Below, piece after piece: positions 8,705 to 17,646 of a stretch of 64,000 bases of DNA. The first letter of the stretch is position 1, and every line of letters starts with the position of its first letter. Location: assembly GCA_046348835.1 (NCBI GenBank), contig JAXMDM010000002.1, forward strand, positions 992,001-1,056,000, given 5' to 3'. The translations under genes and the position numbers were made by a program. The notes beneath the pieces are model-generated. The model saw only the letters and a program-made list of their open reading frames with translations. It was not told the origin of the DNA and did not search any database. Source of the DNA: Defluviicoccus sp046348835. Its GTDB lineage: Bacteria > Pseudomonadota > Alphaproteobacteria > Rhodospirillales > Defluviicoccaceae.

Positions 8705-9233
8705 GTTTTGCCAGGGGAGGGATCGTGCGCAAGGGGAGGCCACGCCGCCGGGCGTGGTGACGGACGACGGCGGCACCGTCCCTTGCGGAACGGCCGATGG
8801 CTGGTGCGGCGACCGCAACGATCGCCTCGCCTCCCATCGCCGATCCGATGTCCTCGTTCCTACCATCGCTCTCGTTCCTGGCATCGCCGTTGCCGACGAG
8901 GGGCGGGCATGTTATGTTCCCGAAGTGTTCTTGTGCGCGGGTGAAGTCCTCCCACTGCCGCCGACCGAACCGACGACAAGGGACGACGGTTCTGCAGCGG
9001 CGAGGTCGGCAAACGGGGAGCCTGCGCCGCGGCGGTGGTCTTGCGGTCGATCTGGGGGGCGCTGCCTGAGGACAGGCGGGCGGCTGCATGACGACGAGAG
9101 GGCGACGGACAGGGCCGACGGCGACGACACTTGCTGATGACACCGACGGGCGACAGGGCCGGCGCGTGTTGGCTGCGCCGACCGGATCGTCGACGGGCGG
9201 CCGGGAGAGGGTCGCGCGGGTCGCCGACCCGGT
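8705..9233. other. Intergenic region, no gene supported
   Basis: About 530 bases between two converging genes. All open frames on both strands have proline/arginine-rich compositions. The only recognisable element is a GTTC-N7-GTTC sequence at 8916-8930. Confidence 0.5.
8916..8930 (+). promoter_or_regulatory. Candidate alphaproteobacterial LexA box
   Basis: GTTC at 8916-8919 and GTTC at 8927-8930 are separated by exactly seven bases, matching the direct-repeat SOS box described for alphaproteobacteria. No gene starts within a plausible distance, and one such match is expected by chance in a window of this size. Confidence 0.2.
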
Positions 9234-10406
9234 TCAGGTGTAAGGATCGGCGGCGTCGCGGAGGCCGTCGCCCATGAAGTTGAAGGCGAGGACGGTGATA
9301 ATCACCGGCAGCATCGGCAACAGCAGCCAGGGGTAGAGCTCGACCGCCTCGATGTTCTGCGCCTCGGTCAACAGCACCCCCCAACTGGTGATCGGCGGTC
9401 GCAGGCCGAGACCGAGGTAGCTGAGCGCCGTTTCGCCCAGGATCATCGACGGGATCGACAGGGTCGCCGAGGCGATCAGATGGCTGAAGAAGTTGGGCAG
9501 GAGGTGGCGGCCGATGATCCGGGCCGGCGACGCCCCCATGAACTGCGCTGCCTGACAGTAGTCCTCCTCCCGCAGCGCCAGGAGCTTCGAGCGCACCGCC
9601 CGCGCCAGGCCCGGCCAGTCCAGCAGGCCGAGGATGATGGTGATGCCGAAGTAGACGAGGAGCGGGCTCCAGTCCACCGGCAGGGCGGCCGACAGCGCCA
9701 TCCACAAAGGCAACTCCGGCAACGAGCGGAGGATCTCGATCAGCCGCTGCACCACATCATCGATCCAGCCGCCGAAGTAGCCGGCAATGCCGCCGAAGAA
9801 CAGACCGAGGGCGATGCTGACGGATACGCCGATGAGGCCGACGGTGATGGAGATGCGGCCGCCATAGATGATCCTCGACAGCATGTCGCGGCCCAGTCGG
9901 TCGCTGCCGAACACGAACAGGGTTCCGCCCTCCGCGGCGCAGAACAGTCGCCGGCGCGATTCCATCAGGCCGAGCCAGTTGTAGGGGTCGCCCTTGCAGA
10001 AGAAGCGGATACGTTGGACGTCGGTGCGGTCGGCGGTGTACTCGCGCTTGAGCGTAACCATGTTCAGCCGATAAACCAGCCCATAGACGAAGGGACCGAC
10101 AAACTGCCCTTCGTGAAACAGTCGAACCCGTTGCGGCGGTGCGTAGATGAACGCCGTGTTGCGGCTGTTCAGTCCGTATGGGGCGAGAAACTCGCAGAAC
10201 AGGATGGAGACATAGAAAAACGTCAGGATGGCGGCTGAGATGACGGCAAGGCGGTGGCGGCGGAACTTCCACCACATCATCTTCCATGCCGGCGCCATGT
10301 AGTAGCGCTCTTGCTCCGGGGTCAGCCGTTCGCTTTCCTCGATAACGAACGGCCGCGGGTCGACGACGTGCGGAATGGTGTCGGAGGCAGCACCGCCGCT
10401 GGTCAT
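9234..10406 (-). CDS. Peptide-type ABC transporter permease (DppC/YejE-like)
   Basis: A 390-residue inner-membrane permease. The first transmembrane helix follows WWKFRRHRLAVISAAILTFF. The core has LGRDMLSRIIYGGRISITVG, a DppC-family signature, and the EAA loop is QAAQFMGASPARIIGRHLLP. The soluble stretch between the first helix and the core is long (about 100 residues), as in YejE/OppC-type permeases. The start at 10406 has GGAGG upstream and overlaps the stop of the partner permease by one base (TGATG). It is the last gene of the ten-gene operon. Confidence 0.88.
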   Translation of the reverse strand: MTSGGAASDTIPHVVDPRPFVIEESERLTPEQERYYMAPAWKMMWWKFRRHRLAVISAAILTFFYVSILFCEFLAPYGLNSRNTAFIYAPPQRVRLFHEGQFVGPFVYGLVYRLNMVTLKREYTADRTDVQRIRFFCKGDPYNWLGLMESRRRLFCAAEGGTLFVFGSDRLGRDMLSRIIYGGRISITVGLIGVSVSIALGLFFGGIAGYFGGWIDDVVQRLIEILRSLPELPLWMALSAALPVDWSPLLVYFGITIILGLLDWPGLARAVRSKLLALREEDYCQAAQFMGASPARIIGRHLLPNFFSHLIASATLSIPSMILGETALSYLGLGLRPPITSWGVLLTEAQNIEAVELYPWLLLPMLPVIITVLAFNFMGDGLRDAADPYT

Positions 10407-11401
10407 CACCCGTTCCTCCCCTGCAGACGAATTCTGGGGTCGAGCACCGCCAGCAGGATATCGGAGAGGAACATGCCGACCACCGTCAGGACGGCGAGGA
10501 ACATGAGGAACGAGCCGGCGAGGTACATGTCCTGACTCTGCAGCGCACGCAGCAGCATCGGCCCGGTGGTCTGCAGCGACATCACCGCCGAGACGATAAC
10601 CGAGCCGGAAACGACGCTGGGGAGCAGGTTGCCGATATCGGCAATGAAGGGGTTGAGGGCCATCCGCAGCGGGTATTTGCGCAACAGGCGGCCGGGCGGC
10701 AGACCCTTGGCGCGTCCGGTGACCACGTATTGCTTCTGTAACTCGTCGAGGAGGTTGGCCCGCAGGCGGCGGATCATCCCGGCGGTGCCGGCGGTACCGA
10801 TGACGATGACCGGGACCCACAGATGCTGCAGCACCGAGACCACCTTGGCCAGTGACCACGGCTGGTCGATGAACTCGGGATCCATCAGCGTTCCGATGGA
10901 GGTGCCGAACCAGACGTTGGCCAGATACATGAGAATGAGGGCGAGGAGGAAATTGGGGGTGGCGAGGCCGATCAGACCGAGGAAGGTAAGGCCGTGGTCG
11001 GTCCAGCTATATTGGCGGGTGGCGGACAGGACGCCGATCGGAAACGACACCGCGTAGACGAAGAGAACGGTGGCGATGTTGAGGATGAGCGTCAGCCACA
11101 GCCGATCGCCGACGATCTGGGAGACCGGCTTTCCGTATTCGAAGGAATAGCCGAGATCGCCTTGCAGGAGGCCGGCGAGCCAGTGACCGTATTGGACGAT
11201 CATCGGCTGATCGAGACCGTACTCGGTGCGCAGATAGGCGATCTTGTCTTGTGCCGCCGTCTCTCCCTGGCTCGCCAGTTCCGCCATGTAGGTGGACAGG
11301 TAATCGCCCGGCGGAAGCTGGATGATGATGAAGACGAGCGCGCTGATGACGAGCAGGGTCAGCAGCATGGTCAAAAGCCTACGGGCCAGGTAGCTGAGCA
11401 T
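10406..11401 (-). CDS. Peptide-type ABC transporter permease (DppB-like)
   Basis: A 331-residue permease with the standard DppB start MLSYLARRLLTMLLTLLVIS, a periplasmic loop (LRTEYGLDQPMIVQYGHW), GDLGYSFEYGKPV, and the EAA loop VVTGRAKGLPPGRLLRKYPL. It forms the membrane pore with the next gene. The start lies 23 bases inside the end of the substrate-binding protein gene, consistent with translational coupling. Confidence 0.9.
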   Translation of the reverse strand: MLSYLARRLLTMLLTLLVISALVFIIIQLPPGDYLSTYMAELASQGETAAQDKIAYLRTEYGLDQPMIVQYGHWLAGLLQGDLGYSFEYGKPVSQIVGDRLWLTLILNIATVLFVYAVSFPIGVLSATRQYSWTDHGLTFLGLIGLATPNFLLALILMYLANVWFGTSIGTLMDPEFIDQPWSLAKVVSVLQHLWVPVIVIGTAGTAGMIRRLRANLLDELQKQYVVTGRAKGLPPGRLLRKYPLRMALNPFIADIGNLLPSVVSGSVIVSAVMSLQTTGPMLLRALQSQDMYLAGSFLMFLAVLTVVGMFLSDILLAVLDPRIRLQGRNG

Positions 11402-13352
11402 CTTTCTTCTCGGCGGTGGACTGGGGCGATGCCAAGGGGACGTCGAACCAGAAGGTATCGGGATGGTAGACGCCGAAGAACGCGCCGGGCTCCCAATTGT
11501 AGATGCCCTGCGTCGGGACGTTGCGCAGCGAGCCATTGACCACCACCGGCTGCGGTACCCCGCGCACGGTACCGATGCTGAACACCTGATCGGTGCGGAT
11601 GGTGAGCATCTCCCCCCAGATCCGACGCTGCTGGTCGTGATCGGCGGTGCGAGCCCAGGCGTTGTTGAGCTCCAGAAGACGGCTCGCCGGTTCCAGGTCA
11701 ACCGGTTCTCCCGCCCGGCCGTTGGTCTCGTAATGGAGGCCCCACTTCGGCCAGGAAAGCTGCTGCTGGCTGGTGGGCGCCAGCTCCTGCGGCGACAGCG
11801 TCGCCGTCGCCAGGCCGTTCTCGAGGCCGGTCCATACCGATAGAAAGGCGTCGCCGGAGAACACCCGGTTGCGCATCAGCTCCCTCTGCTCCGGCTTGAT
11901 CAGCATCTGGATCCCCACCTCCTGCCAGGTGTCGCGGATCAATTGCAGGATCGCCACCTGTGTCGGGTCCTCGCCGGCGGTTTCGGCGACGAGGGTCAGG
12001 GAGCGACCGCCGGGAAGCGTGCGGATGCCGGTGCCGCGACGGGCGAGGCCGATGGCGTCGAGAAGCCGGTTCGCGGCGCGTGGATCATAGAGGGCGAAGG
12101 CGGTGGAGAAATCCGGCTGGTAGAGCGGGCTGTCAGGCAGGACCGTGTCGTTGCCCTCCTGGGCAAGCCCGTAATAGACCACCTCGTTGATTTCGTGCCG
12201 GTCGATGGCGAGCGACAGCGCGCGACGGAACCGGACGTCGCGGAGGAGCGTCCGCCAATCCGTGTCGTTGGCATTGAGATTGGGATAAAGGGCAACCGCC
12301 GAACCCTGGGCCGACTTCCACAGGTGGACGGTGAAATCATGGCGGGCCTCCCCCTGCTTCAGGACGGTGTAGTTCTCGAACGAGAGGTTGCGCGCCTGCA
12401 GGTCGGCGTCGCCGGCGGCGGTCTTCGCCGGAATCAGCCCGGGGTTGACGATGGTCATCGCCACCTCGTCGATGTAGGGAAGCTGCCGACCGGCGGTATC
12501 GACACGGTGGAAGTAGGGATTGCGGGAGAAGACGAAGCGGGTCGACGGCGGCGTGGTGGCGAGTACCCACGGCTCCAGGCTCGGCAGCTCGGGATTGTCG
12601 TTGCGATAGGGATTGCCCTTCTGGTTGAACAGCGCCGCCCAGTTGCGGGCATTCGCCGCCTTGACCAGTGCCTTCAATTTTTCCGCATCGGTGTAAGCGG
12701 GATGGAATGCCTTCAGGTAGTGGGCCGGCAGAAAGATGTACTCGGGCCGTGCGCCGGCCAGGGCCGGCAGGAAGAAGGGGTTGGGCTTGCGCCAAGCGTA
12801 ACGGACGGTGGTCGCATCGGGGAAGCTCACCTCGGGCGGCTCCCCGTCGACGAGAAGGAACCGCTCGAGACCGCCCTGGGAGAGCTCGGGGTTGTTGGCC
12901 ACGTCCTGCCACCAGAAGCGGAAGTCCTCGCTGGTGAACGGATGCCCGTCCGACCAGCGATGGCCTGGGCGTAGCCGAAAGGTGAAGATGCGACCGTCCT
13001 CCACCTCGGCGGCGGCGAGGATATCCGGCTCCAGAGTCCACTGGGAGGTATAGCCGACGAGGCGGGCATAGCCGTTGACGACCATCAGCCGGGTGTCCTT
13101 CGGCTGGCTCATCAGCAGCCGCAAGGTGCCCCCATGGACGCCGTTGCTACCGCCGGTGGAGGCGAGGTCGAGGACGCGAGGGGTGCGCGGCAGGCGGGCC
13201 TCGACCGGAGGCAGACGGCCCTCGGCGACGTCACCGGCGAGGGAGGGCGTCTCGATGAAGTCGCCCAACGCCGGTGAGCCGGCAAAGACGGGGCCGCAGG
13301 CCAGCGCGACGACGAAGACCACGACGCGGCGGAGGCGGGCACGGACGATCAT
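11379..13352 (-). CDS. Peptide-type ABC transporter substrate-binding protein
   Basis: A 657-residue family-5 solute-binding protein. The hydrophobic stretch VVVFVVALACGPVFAGSPALG is a signal peptide. Family features are TLRLLMSQPKDTR, FTFRLRPGHRWSDGHPFTS and LLRDVRFRRALSLAIDRHEI. At over 650 residues it is on the long side, like YejA-type proteins. The start at 13352 overlaps the ATPase stop by four bases (ATGA). Because it sits among glycosyltransferase genes, its ligand may be a cell-envelope fragment (muropeptide or glycopeptide) rather than a nutrient; that is inference. Confidence 0.88.
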   Translation of the reverse strand: MIVRARLRRVVVFVVALACGPVFAGSPALGDFIETPSLAGDVAEGRLPPVEARLPRTPRVLDLASTGGSNGVHGGTLRLLMSQPKDTRLMVVNGYARLVGYTSQWTLEPDILAAAEVEDGRIFTFRLRPGHRWSDGHPFTSEDFRFWWQDVANNPELSQGGLERFLLVDGEPPEVSFPDATTVRYAWRKPNPFFLPALAGARPEYIFLPAHYLKAFHPAYTDAEKLKALVKAANARNWAALFNQKGNPYRNDNPELPSLEPWVLATTPPSTRFVFSRNPYFHRVDTAGRQLPYIDEVAMTIVNPGLIPAKTAAGDADLQARNLSFENYTVLKQGEARHDFTVHLWKSAQGSAVALYPNLNANDTDWRTLLRDVRFRRALSLAIDRHEINEVVYYGLAQEGNDTVLPDSPLYQPDFSTAFALYDPRAANRLLDAIGLARRGTGIRTLPGGRSLTLVAETAGEDPTQVAILQLIRDTWQEVGIQMLIKPEQRELMRNRVFSGDAFLSVWTGLENGLATATLSPQELAPTSQQQLSWPKWGLHYETNGRAGEPVDLEPASRLLELNNAWARTADHDQQRRIWGEMLTIRTDQVFSIGTVRGVPQPVVVNGSLRNVPTQGIYNWEPGAFFGVYHPDTFWFDVPLASPQSTAEKKDAQLPGP

Positions 13353-15241
13353 CCCGCACTCCCCATCGCCGCCTTCGCCGGCTCCAGGTGTGCCCGGACC
13401 CTGTGGCCCTCGCCGAGATCGATCATCCCCATCGGCGCGTCGCCTGGATCGGTGAAGGGCGGCGGCCAAGCCGCCGGGTCGGACGCACGGCCGTCCATCA
13501 GGCGGCTAAAGTCCAGGCGCCGGTCGGGATCGGGAAATGGGACGGCGGCGAGAAGGGCTTGCGTGTACGGATGGACCGGTCGCCGGAAGAGCGACTCGCG
13601 CGGTGCCTCCTCCACCACACGGCCGGCGCACATGACGAGGATGCGGTCGGCCATGTAGTCCACCACCGCCAGATTGTGGGAGATGAACAGGTAGGTCAGG
13701 CCCAGCTCGGCCTGGAGCGCCTTCAACAGGTTCAGGATCTGCGCCTGCACCGAGACGTCGAGAGCGGAGACCGGCTCGTCGCAGATGATCAGGTCGGGAC
13801 GCAACGCGAGCGCCCGGGCGATCCCGATCCGCTGCCGCTGGCCGCCGGAAAAGCTGTGGGGGTGGCGGCTGAGGAAACGGGGGTCGAGGCCGACCCGCTG
13901 CATCAGCTCGGCGACCAGCTGCCGCCGATAGGCGGTGTCACCGACGTCGTGGATGATCATCGGTTCGGTCAGGATGTCGAACACCGTCATCCGCGGATTG
14001 AGGGAGCTGTGCGGATCCTGGAAGATGTACTGAATCTTGCGCCGATAGGAGAACATGGCCCGGGCGTCGAGGGCGAGCAGGTCCACCGTCTGGCCGTCGT
14101 GATAGAGGATGCTGCCCCGGTCCGGCACAATCCCGCGCAGGATGATCTTGCTTACCGTCGTCTTGCCGCAGCCGCTTTCGCCGACGAGTCCGACGCACTC
14201 GCCGCGATGCACGGTGAAGCCGACCCGATCGACGGCGGTGATGCGGCTGGTCGGGCCGGTGCCGAAGATGCCGCGGCCCTTGCGCGAGGTGAATGTTTTG
14301 GTGATGTCGACGACCTCGATCAGCGGCCGCCCTTTCTCGACCCCGTGCTTGCCGGGGCCCGCCGCCTTGAGCAGGTGCCCCTCGAAGCGGTTGATCTCGC
14401 GCAGCGGCTTCAGTCGCATGCCCGGCTTCATGTCGAAGCGGGGGACCGCACCCAGCAGTCCCTTCAAATAGGGATGTTGCGGTCGGCGAAAGATGTCGTC
14501 GATGCCGCCGCTCTCGACGGCGCGGCCGCGGTACACCACCACCACCTCCTCGGCGACGTTGGCGACCACACCGAGATCGTGGGTGATCAGCAGCAGGGCC
14601 ATGCCCAGCTCACGGCGAAGCTCGCCGATCAGCTGCAGTATCTGCGCCTGGATGGTGACGTCGAGGGCGGTCGACGGCTCGTCGGCAATCAGCAGTGCCG
14701 GCTGACAGATGAGCGCCATGGCGATCATCGCCCTTTGGCGCAGGCCGCCGGAGAGTTCAAACGGGTAGGTATTGAGGGCGCGTGCCGGATCGCTGAAGCC
14801 GACGAGGCGCAGCATGTCGAGCGTCCGCTGCTCTCCTTTGGCGCGGTCGACCGGCGTATGCAGGAACAAAGCCTCGCTCACCTGGTCGCCGATGGTATGG
14901 ACGGGCGACAGCGAGGTCATTGGTTCTTGAAAGATCATCGAGATCTGCTTGCCGCGGATGGTCCGATAGGCTTCGCTTTCGGGCGCCAGCGTGGCGAGGT
15001 CGACGGCCGGCTCGCCGGCCGGATCGACGAGCCGGATCGACCCGGCGAGGATGCGGCCGTTGCGGGGCAGAATGCCGAGAACCGCCTGAGCGGTGACCGA
15101 CTTCCCCGAGCCGGACTCGCCGACGATCGCCACCGATCCGCCCCTGCGGACGCGGAAGGACAATCCATCGACCGCCCGCGTCTCGCCCGCCGGTCCGCTG
15201 AAGGCGACGACGAGTCCTTCCACGGTGAGAATATCGGTCAT
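13349..15241 (-). CDS. Fused double ATPase of peptide ABC importer (DppD-DppF-like)
   Basis: A 630-residue protein with two complete ABC ATPase domains. Domain one has GESGSGKS, LSGGLRQR and LLIADEPSTALD. Domain two has GESGCGKT, FSGGQRQR and LIICDEPVSALD, and each domain has its switch histidine (ITHD, ISHN). Each is followed by the HPYLKGLLGAVP or HPYTQALLAAVP signature of the oligopeptide subfamily. The fusion resembles YejF/GsiA. It supplies the energy for the permeases downstream and overlaps both neighbours by four bases. Confidence 0.92.
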   Translation of the reverse strand: MTDILTVEGLVVAFSGPAGETRAVDGLSFRVRRGGSVAIVGESGSGKSVTAQAVLGILPRNGRILAGSIRLVDPAGEPAVDLATLAPESEAYRTIRGKQISMIFQEPMTSLSPVHTIGDQVSEALFLHTPVDRAKGEQRTLDMLRLVGFSDPARALNTYPFELSGGLRQRAMIAMALICQPALLIADEPSTALDVTIQAQILQLIGELRRELGMALLLITHDLGVVANVAEEVVVVYRGRAVESGGIDDIFRRPQHPYLKGLLGAVPRFDMKPGMRLKPLREINRFEGHLLKAAGPGKHGVEKGRPLIEVVDITKTFTSRKGRGIFGTGPTSRITAVDRVGFTVHRGECVGLVGESGCGKTTVSKIILRGIVPDRGSILYHDGQTVDLLALDARAMFSYRRKIQYIFQDPHSSLNPRMTVFDILTEPMIIHDVGDTAYRRQLVAELMQRVGLDPRFLSRHPHSFSGGQRQRIGIARALALRPDLIICDEPVSALDVSVQAQILNLLKALQAELGLTYLFISHNLAVVDYMADRILVMCAGRVVEEAPRESLFRRPVHPYTQALLAAVPFPDPDRRLDFSRLMDGRASDPAAWPPPFTDPGDAPMGMIDLGEGHRVRAHLEPAKAAMGSAG

Positions 15242-15738
15242 CGTCCGGCCGTCCCGGGTTGCGGCAGGCCAAAGCCCAAGGCGTGCAGGTTGGAGAGGGT
15301 CGGCGCGTCAAAGCACAGATGCCGGCGCATCGCCGCCGCCCGGGCCTGGGCGACGATCTCGGTGAAGCCGTCGATGCGTGAATCGAAGCTGACGCGCTCG
15401 CCGGCGACCAGGCTCAGGGTCATCCACCCCCGTTCGCCGTCGCCGCTGGTGGAATGGTAGGTCAGCCGCAGGCTGCGCAACCGGTTCCACGCCACCCTCC
15501 GTTGCCGCCACGGCGCCACCATGCTGATGCCGTCGCTATCCGCCGTCACCGAGGCAACCCACCGGCCGAACCCCGCCGCCGCATAGCAGGCGAAGATCGT
15601 CAGCAGGGCGATCAGCACCAAGGTTACCCCCATGCCCAGCGGGAGCAGCAGCAACGGCACCCCGGCCAGGGTGCCGCCGAGGCCGGCTCGGGCGAGGTCG
15701 GCGACGGCGGCGGCCGACGGGTAGCGGTGGATGCTCAT
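15238..15738 (-). CDS. Small membrane protein, PH-like C-terminal region
   Basis: A 166-residue protein. Residues about 25-65 form two closely spaced transmembrane helices (GVPLLLLPLGMGVTLVLIAL and onward). The soluble remainder (DSDGISMVAPWRQRRVAWNR) looks like the beta-rich bacterial PH-type domain seen in many small membrane proteins. No specific function was recognised. Four-base ATGA overlaps with both neighbours place it firmly in the operon between the deacetylase and the ABC importer. Confidence 0.65.
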   Translation of the reverse strand: MSIHRYPSAAAVADLARAGLGGTLAGVPLLLLPLGMGVTLVLIALLTIFACYAAAGFGRWVASVTADSDGISMVAPWRQRRVAWNRLRSLRLTYHSTSGDGERGWMTLSLVAGERVSFDSRIDGFTEIVAQARAAAMRRHLCFDAPTLSNLHALGFGLPQPGTAGR

Positions 15739-16487
15739 GGCCAGAAGACCTCGCCGGCAGGGAGCCACGCCGCTCCCCCATGGGAGCGGACGTGCCCGAT
15801 AAGGTCTGCGATGAAGGTCCAGGCCTCCTCATCGTGGAAGGCATGGTGAGTCATCACCCCCGTCGCCTCGCCGGCGTCGGCCCGTCCTTCCCGGCGCGCC
15901 CGCAGATGGCCGACCAGCTGGCCGAGGGCATCGGTCAGGCCGGCGAAGCGTCGGCTCTGCCAGTTCATGATGTCGACATGGACATTCACCTGGCGGACGC
16001 CCGGGGCGGGGTCGGCTTGCGGCCGGGCGCCGAGCGCCGAAAGCCCGGCTAGTCCCGCTTCGGCCAGGGCCGGGGGAAGATCGGCGGACAGCCGGTTCCA
16101 CGGCGCGACCAGCACCGGAAGCCGGCGCGGGAACGGAAGGAGCCGCCGCCAGCCCTCGGCGAGTTCGGCGATGCGCACCGCGAGGGGGCGTTCGGGCCCA
16201 TATTCATTTTGTCGGTCGTCGGCGCCGGCATGGTTGGCGTGAGCGAAGCCGTGCTGGAGCACGGTGGCGGAGGACGCCTGTGACAGCCGGTGCGCCAATC
16301 CCGCATCGGCATCCCGCGGGATGACGGCCAACGCGACCGGCGTTTCCGTGGCCGCCGAAAGTGCGAGCACCCGCTCCAGTTCGGGCGTCACCCTGACGGC
16401 GTCGTCGTCGCGCCACCATAGCGTCGCGGGCCGCCCGGTGGCGACCCAGAGATCGAGCTCCCGGTTAAGAGCGTCCCAGCTCGTCAT
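15735..16487 (-). CDS. Polysaccharide deacetylase-like protein
   Basis: A 250-residue protein with a divergent NodB-type fold. WWRDDDAV near residue 25 corresponds to the catalytic/metal Asp pair, HGFAHANHAG near 80 to the metal-binding His-x3-His, and VLVAPWNRL to the RxPY-like motif (changed to APWNR). MTHHAFHDEEAW near the end supplies the last conserved His. It probably removes acetyl groups from a sugar made or handled by the neighbouring glycosyltransferases. The start at 16487 lies 23 bases inside the preceding gene. Confidence 0.75.
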   Translation of the reverse strand: MTSWDALNRELDLWVATGRPATLWWRDDDAVRVTPELERVLALSAATETPVALAVIPRDADAGLAHRLSQASSATVLQHGFAHANHAGADDRQNEYGPERPLAVRIAELAEGWRRLLPFPRRLPVLVAPWNRLSADLPPALAEAGLAGLSALGARPQADPAPGVRQVNVHVDIMNWQSRRFAGLTDALGQLVGHLRARREGRADAGEATGVMTHHAFHDEEAWTFIADLIGHVRSHGGAAWLPAGEVFWP

Positions 16488-17646
16488 GCTCCCGTCCGTG
16501 CCGCGCCTTTCGTTCGAGTCCGGCGGCAATGAGCCGCGCGGTCGTCCGGGCGCCGGTCGTATTGATCAGGATTGACGATGGGGCGGCAGACGCGGTGTCG
16601 TCAACAGCTTCGGCAAGCCGTTGCGGCGAAAGATCTTCGGCCGGCAGAAGGGTCAGCACGCGGCGCTCGGCCAGCTGCCTCGCCCGAAACGTCTGCTCCG
16701 TCTCCTTGCCGGCGGCGAACGGGACCACCACCGCCGGCACCCGCGCGGCGAGGATGTCCATGATCGTGTTGTATCCGCCCTGGGAGATGGACAGTGCCGC
16801 GCTCGCCAGCATCCGCGGCAGATCCTCGCGCCAGCGTTCGACGATGACGCCGTCGGGCGGATCCCAGGCCAGCCGCTCGTAGTCGGCCTCTCCCAGGTTG
16901 GGACCGGTGATGAGCCGCCACACGTGCCCGGCGAGGCGGCTCAGCGGCCGCGCCCGCAGTGCCGCCTGCAACAGCGGCAGGCCGACGGCGCCGCCGCCGA
17001 CGCTGACGATGACCTCGCCGGTCGCACGATTCCGGACGCTGGCGCCGGGCGAGGGGCCGGTCACGTAGCCGGTGTAGACCAGTTTGTCGGCGATCGCCGC
17101 CGCCTGGGGAAAAGTCGCCTCCAGGCCCAACAGGTCGGGGTCGCCGTGGACGAGGATGGCATCGAACCAGTAATCGGCCAGCCGCACGATCTTGGCGGCG
17201 ACGTCGGGGGTGTCGCGCCGGACCAGCGCGTCGCGCACCGAGGAGACGATGAGCGGGCGGGGGTCGGCGGTCAGCGCCGCCTCCAGCAGCGGCAGCAGTT
17301 CGAAGCGGAATTGCAGGCGGCCGAAGGGAAACATCTCGATCATCAGCACCTGCGGGCGGAAGGCATGGAACTCGGCCAGCAGCCGATCCGCCCGCCGGTC
17401 GCGCCAGGCGTCGTCGATCGGCCGGCCGTCCTCGTCGACGAGAACCTTGAAGGTTTCGTCGGCGGCGCGGACGCTGGGCAGGATCATCCGGGCGCAGTCG
17501 GCGAAGTGCACCCCCGGAACCTCCGGTCCGCCCAGCGCGACCGCCACGTCGAGCCCCTCGTCGACGAGGGCGCGGACGATCAGCGAGGCCCGCTTCAGAT
17601 GGCCCACTCCGAGCAGGTGCTGGACGTAGAACATCACCCGCGTCAT
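16465..17646 (-). CDS. MurG-like glycosyltransferase
   Basis: A 393-residue GT-B fold glycosyltransferase. The N-terminal motif GVGHLKRASLIVRAL is the MurG/GT28-type acceptor loop, and SQGGYNTIMDILAARVPAVV near residue 290 is the nucleotide-sugar binding region. It is a paralogue of the gene at 20107, which has the same two motifs. The start at 17646 overlaps the preceding stop by four bases; an upstream in-frame ATG at 17664 is less likely. Confidence 0.82.
   Translation of the reverse strand: MTRVMFYVQHLLGVGHLKRASLIVRALVDEGLDVAVALGGPEVPGVHFADCARMILPSVRAADETFKVLVDEDGRPIDDAWRDRRADRLLAEFHAFRPQVLMIEMFPFGRLQFRFELLPLLEAALTADPRPLIVSSVRDALVRRDTPDVAAKIVRLADYWFDAILVHGDPDLLGLEATFPQAAAIADKLVYTGYVTGPSPGASVRNRATGEVIVSVGGGAVGLPLLQAALRARPLSRLAGHVWRLITGPNLGEADYERLAWDPPDGVIVERWREDLPRMLASAALSISQGGYNTIMDILAARVPAVVVPFAAGKETEQTFRARQLAERRVLTLLPAEDLSPQRLAEAVDDTASAAPSSILINTTGARTTARLIAAGLERKARHGREHDELGRS

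Noticed and set aside
8705..9233. A gene controlled by the GTTC-N7-GTTC site
   Set aside because: No frame on either strand looks like a protein and one such match is expected by chance in 64 kb.
13274..15460. A 728-codon open frame on the plus strand
   Set aside because: It is the mirror of the double ATPase and substrate-binding protein genes; its composition (Asp/His/Gln/Gly rich) is typical of antisense frames in high-GC DNA.
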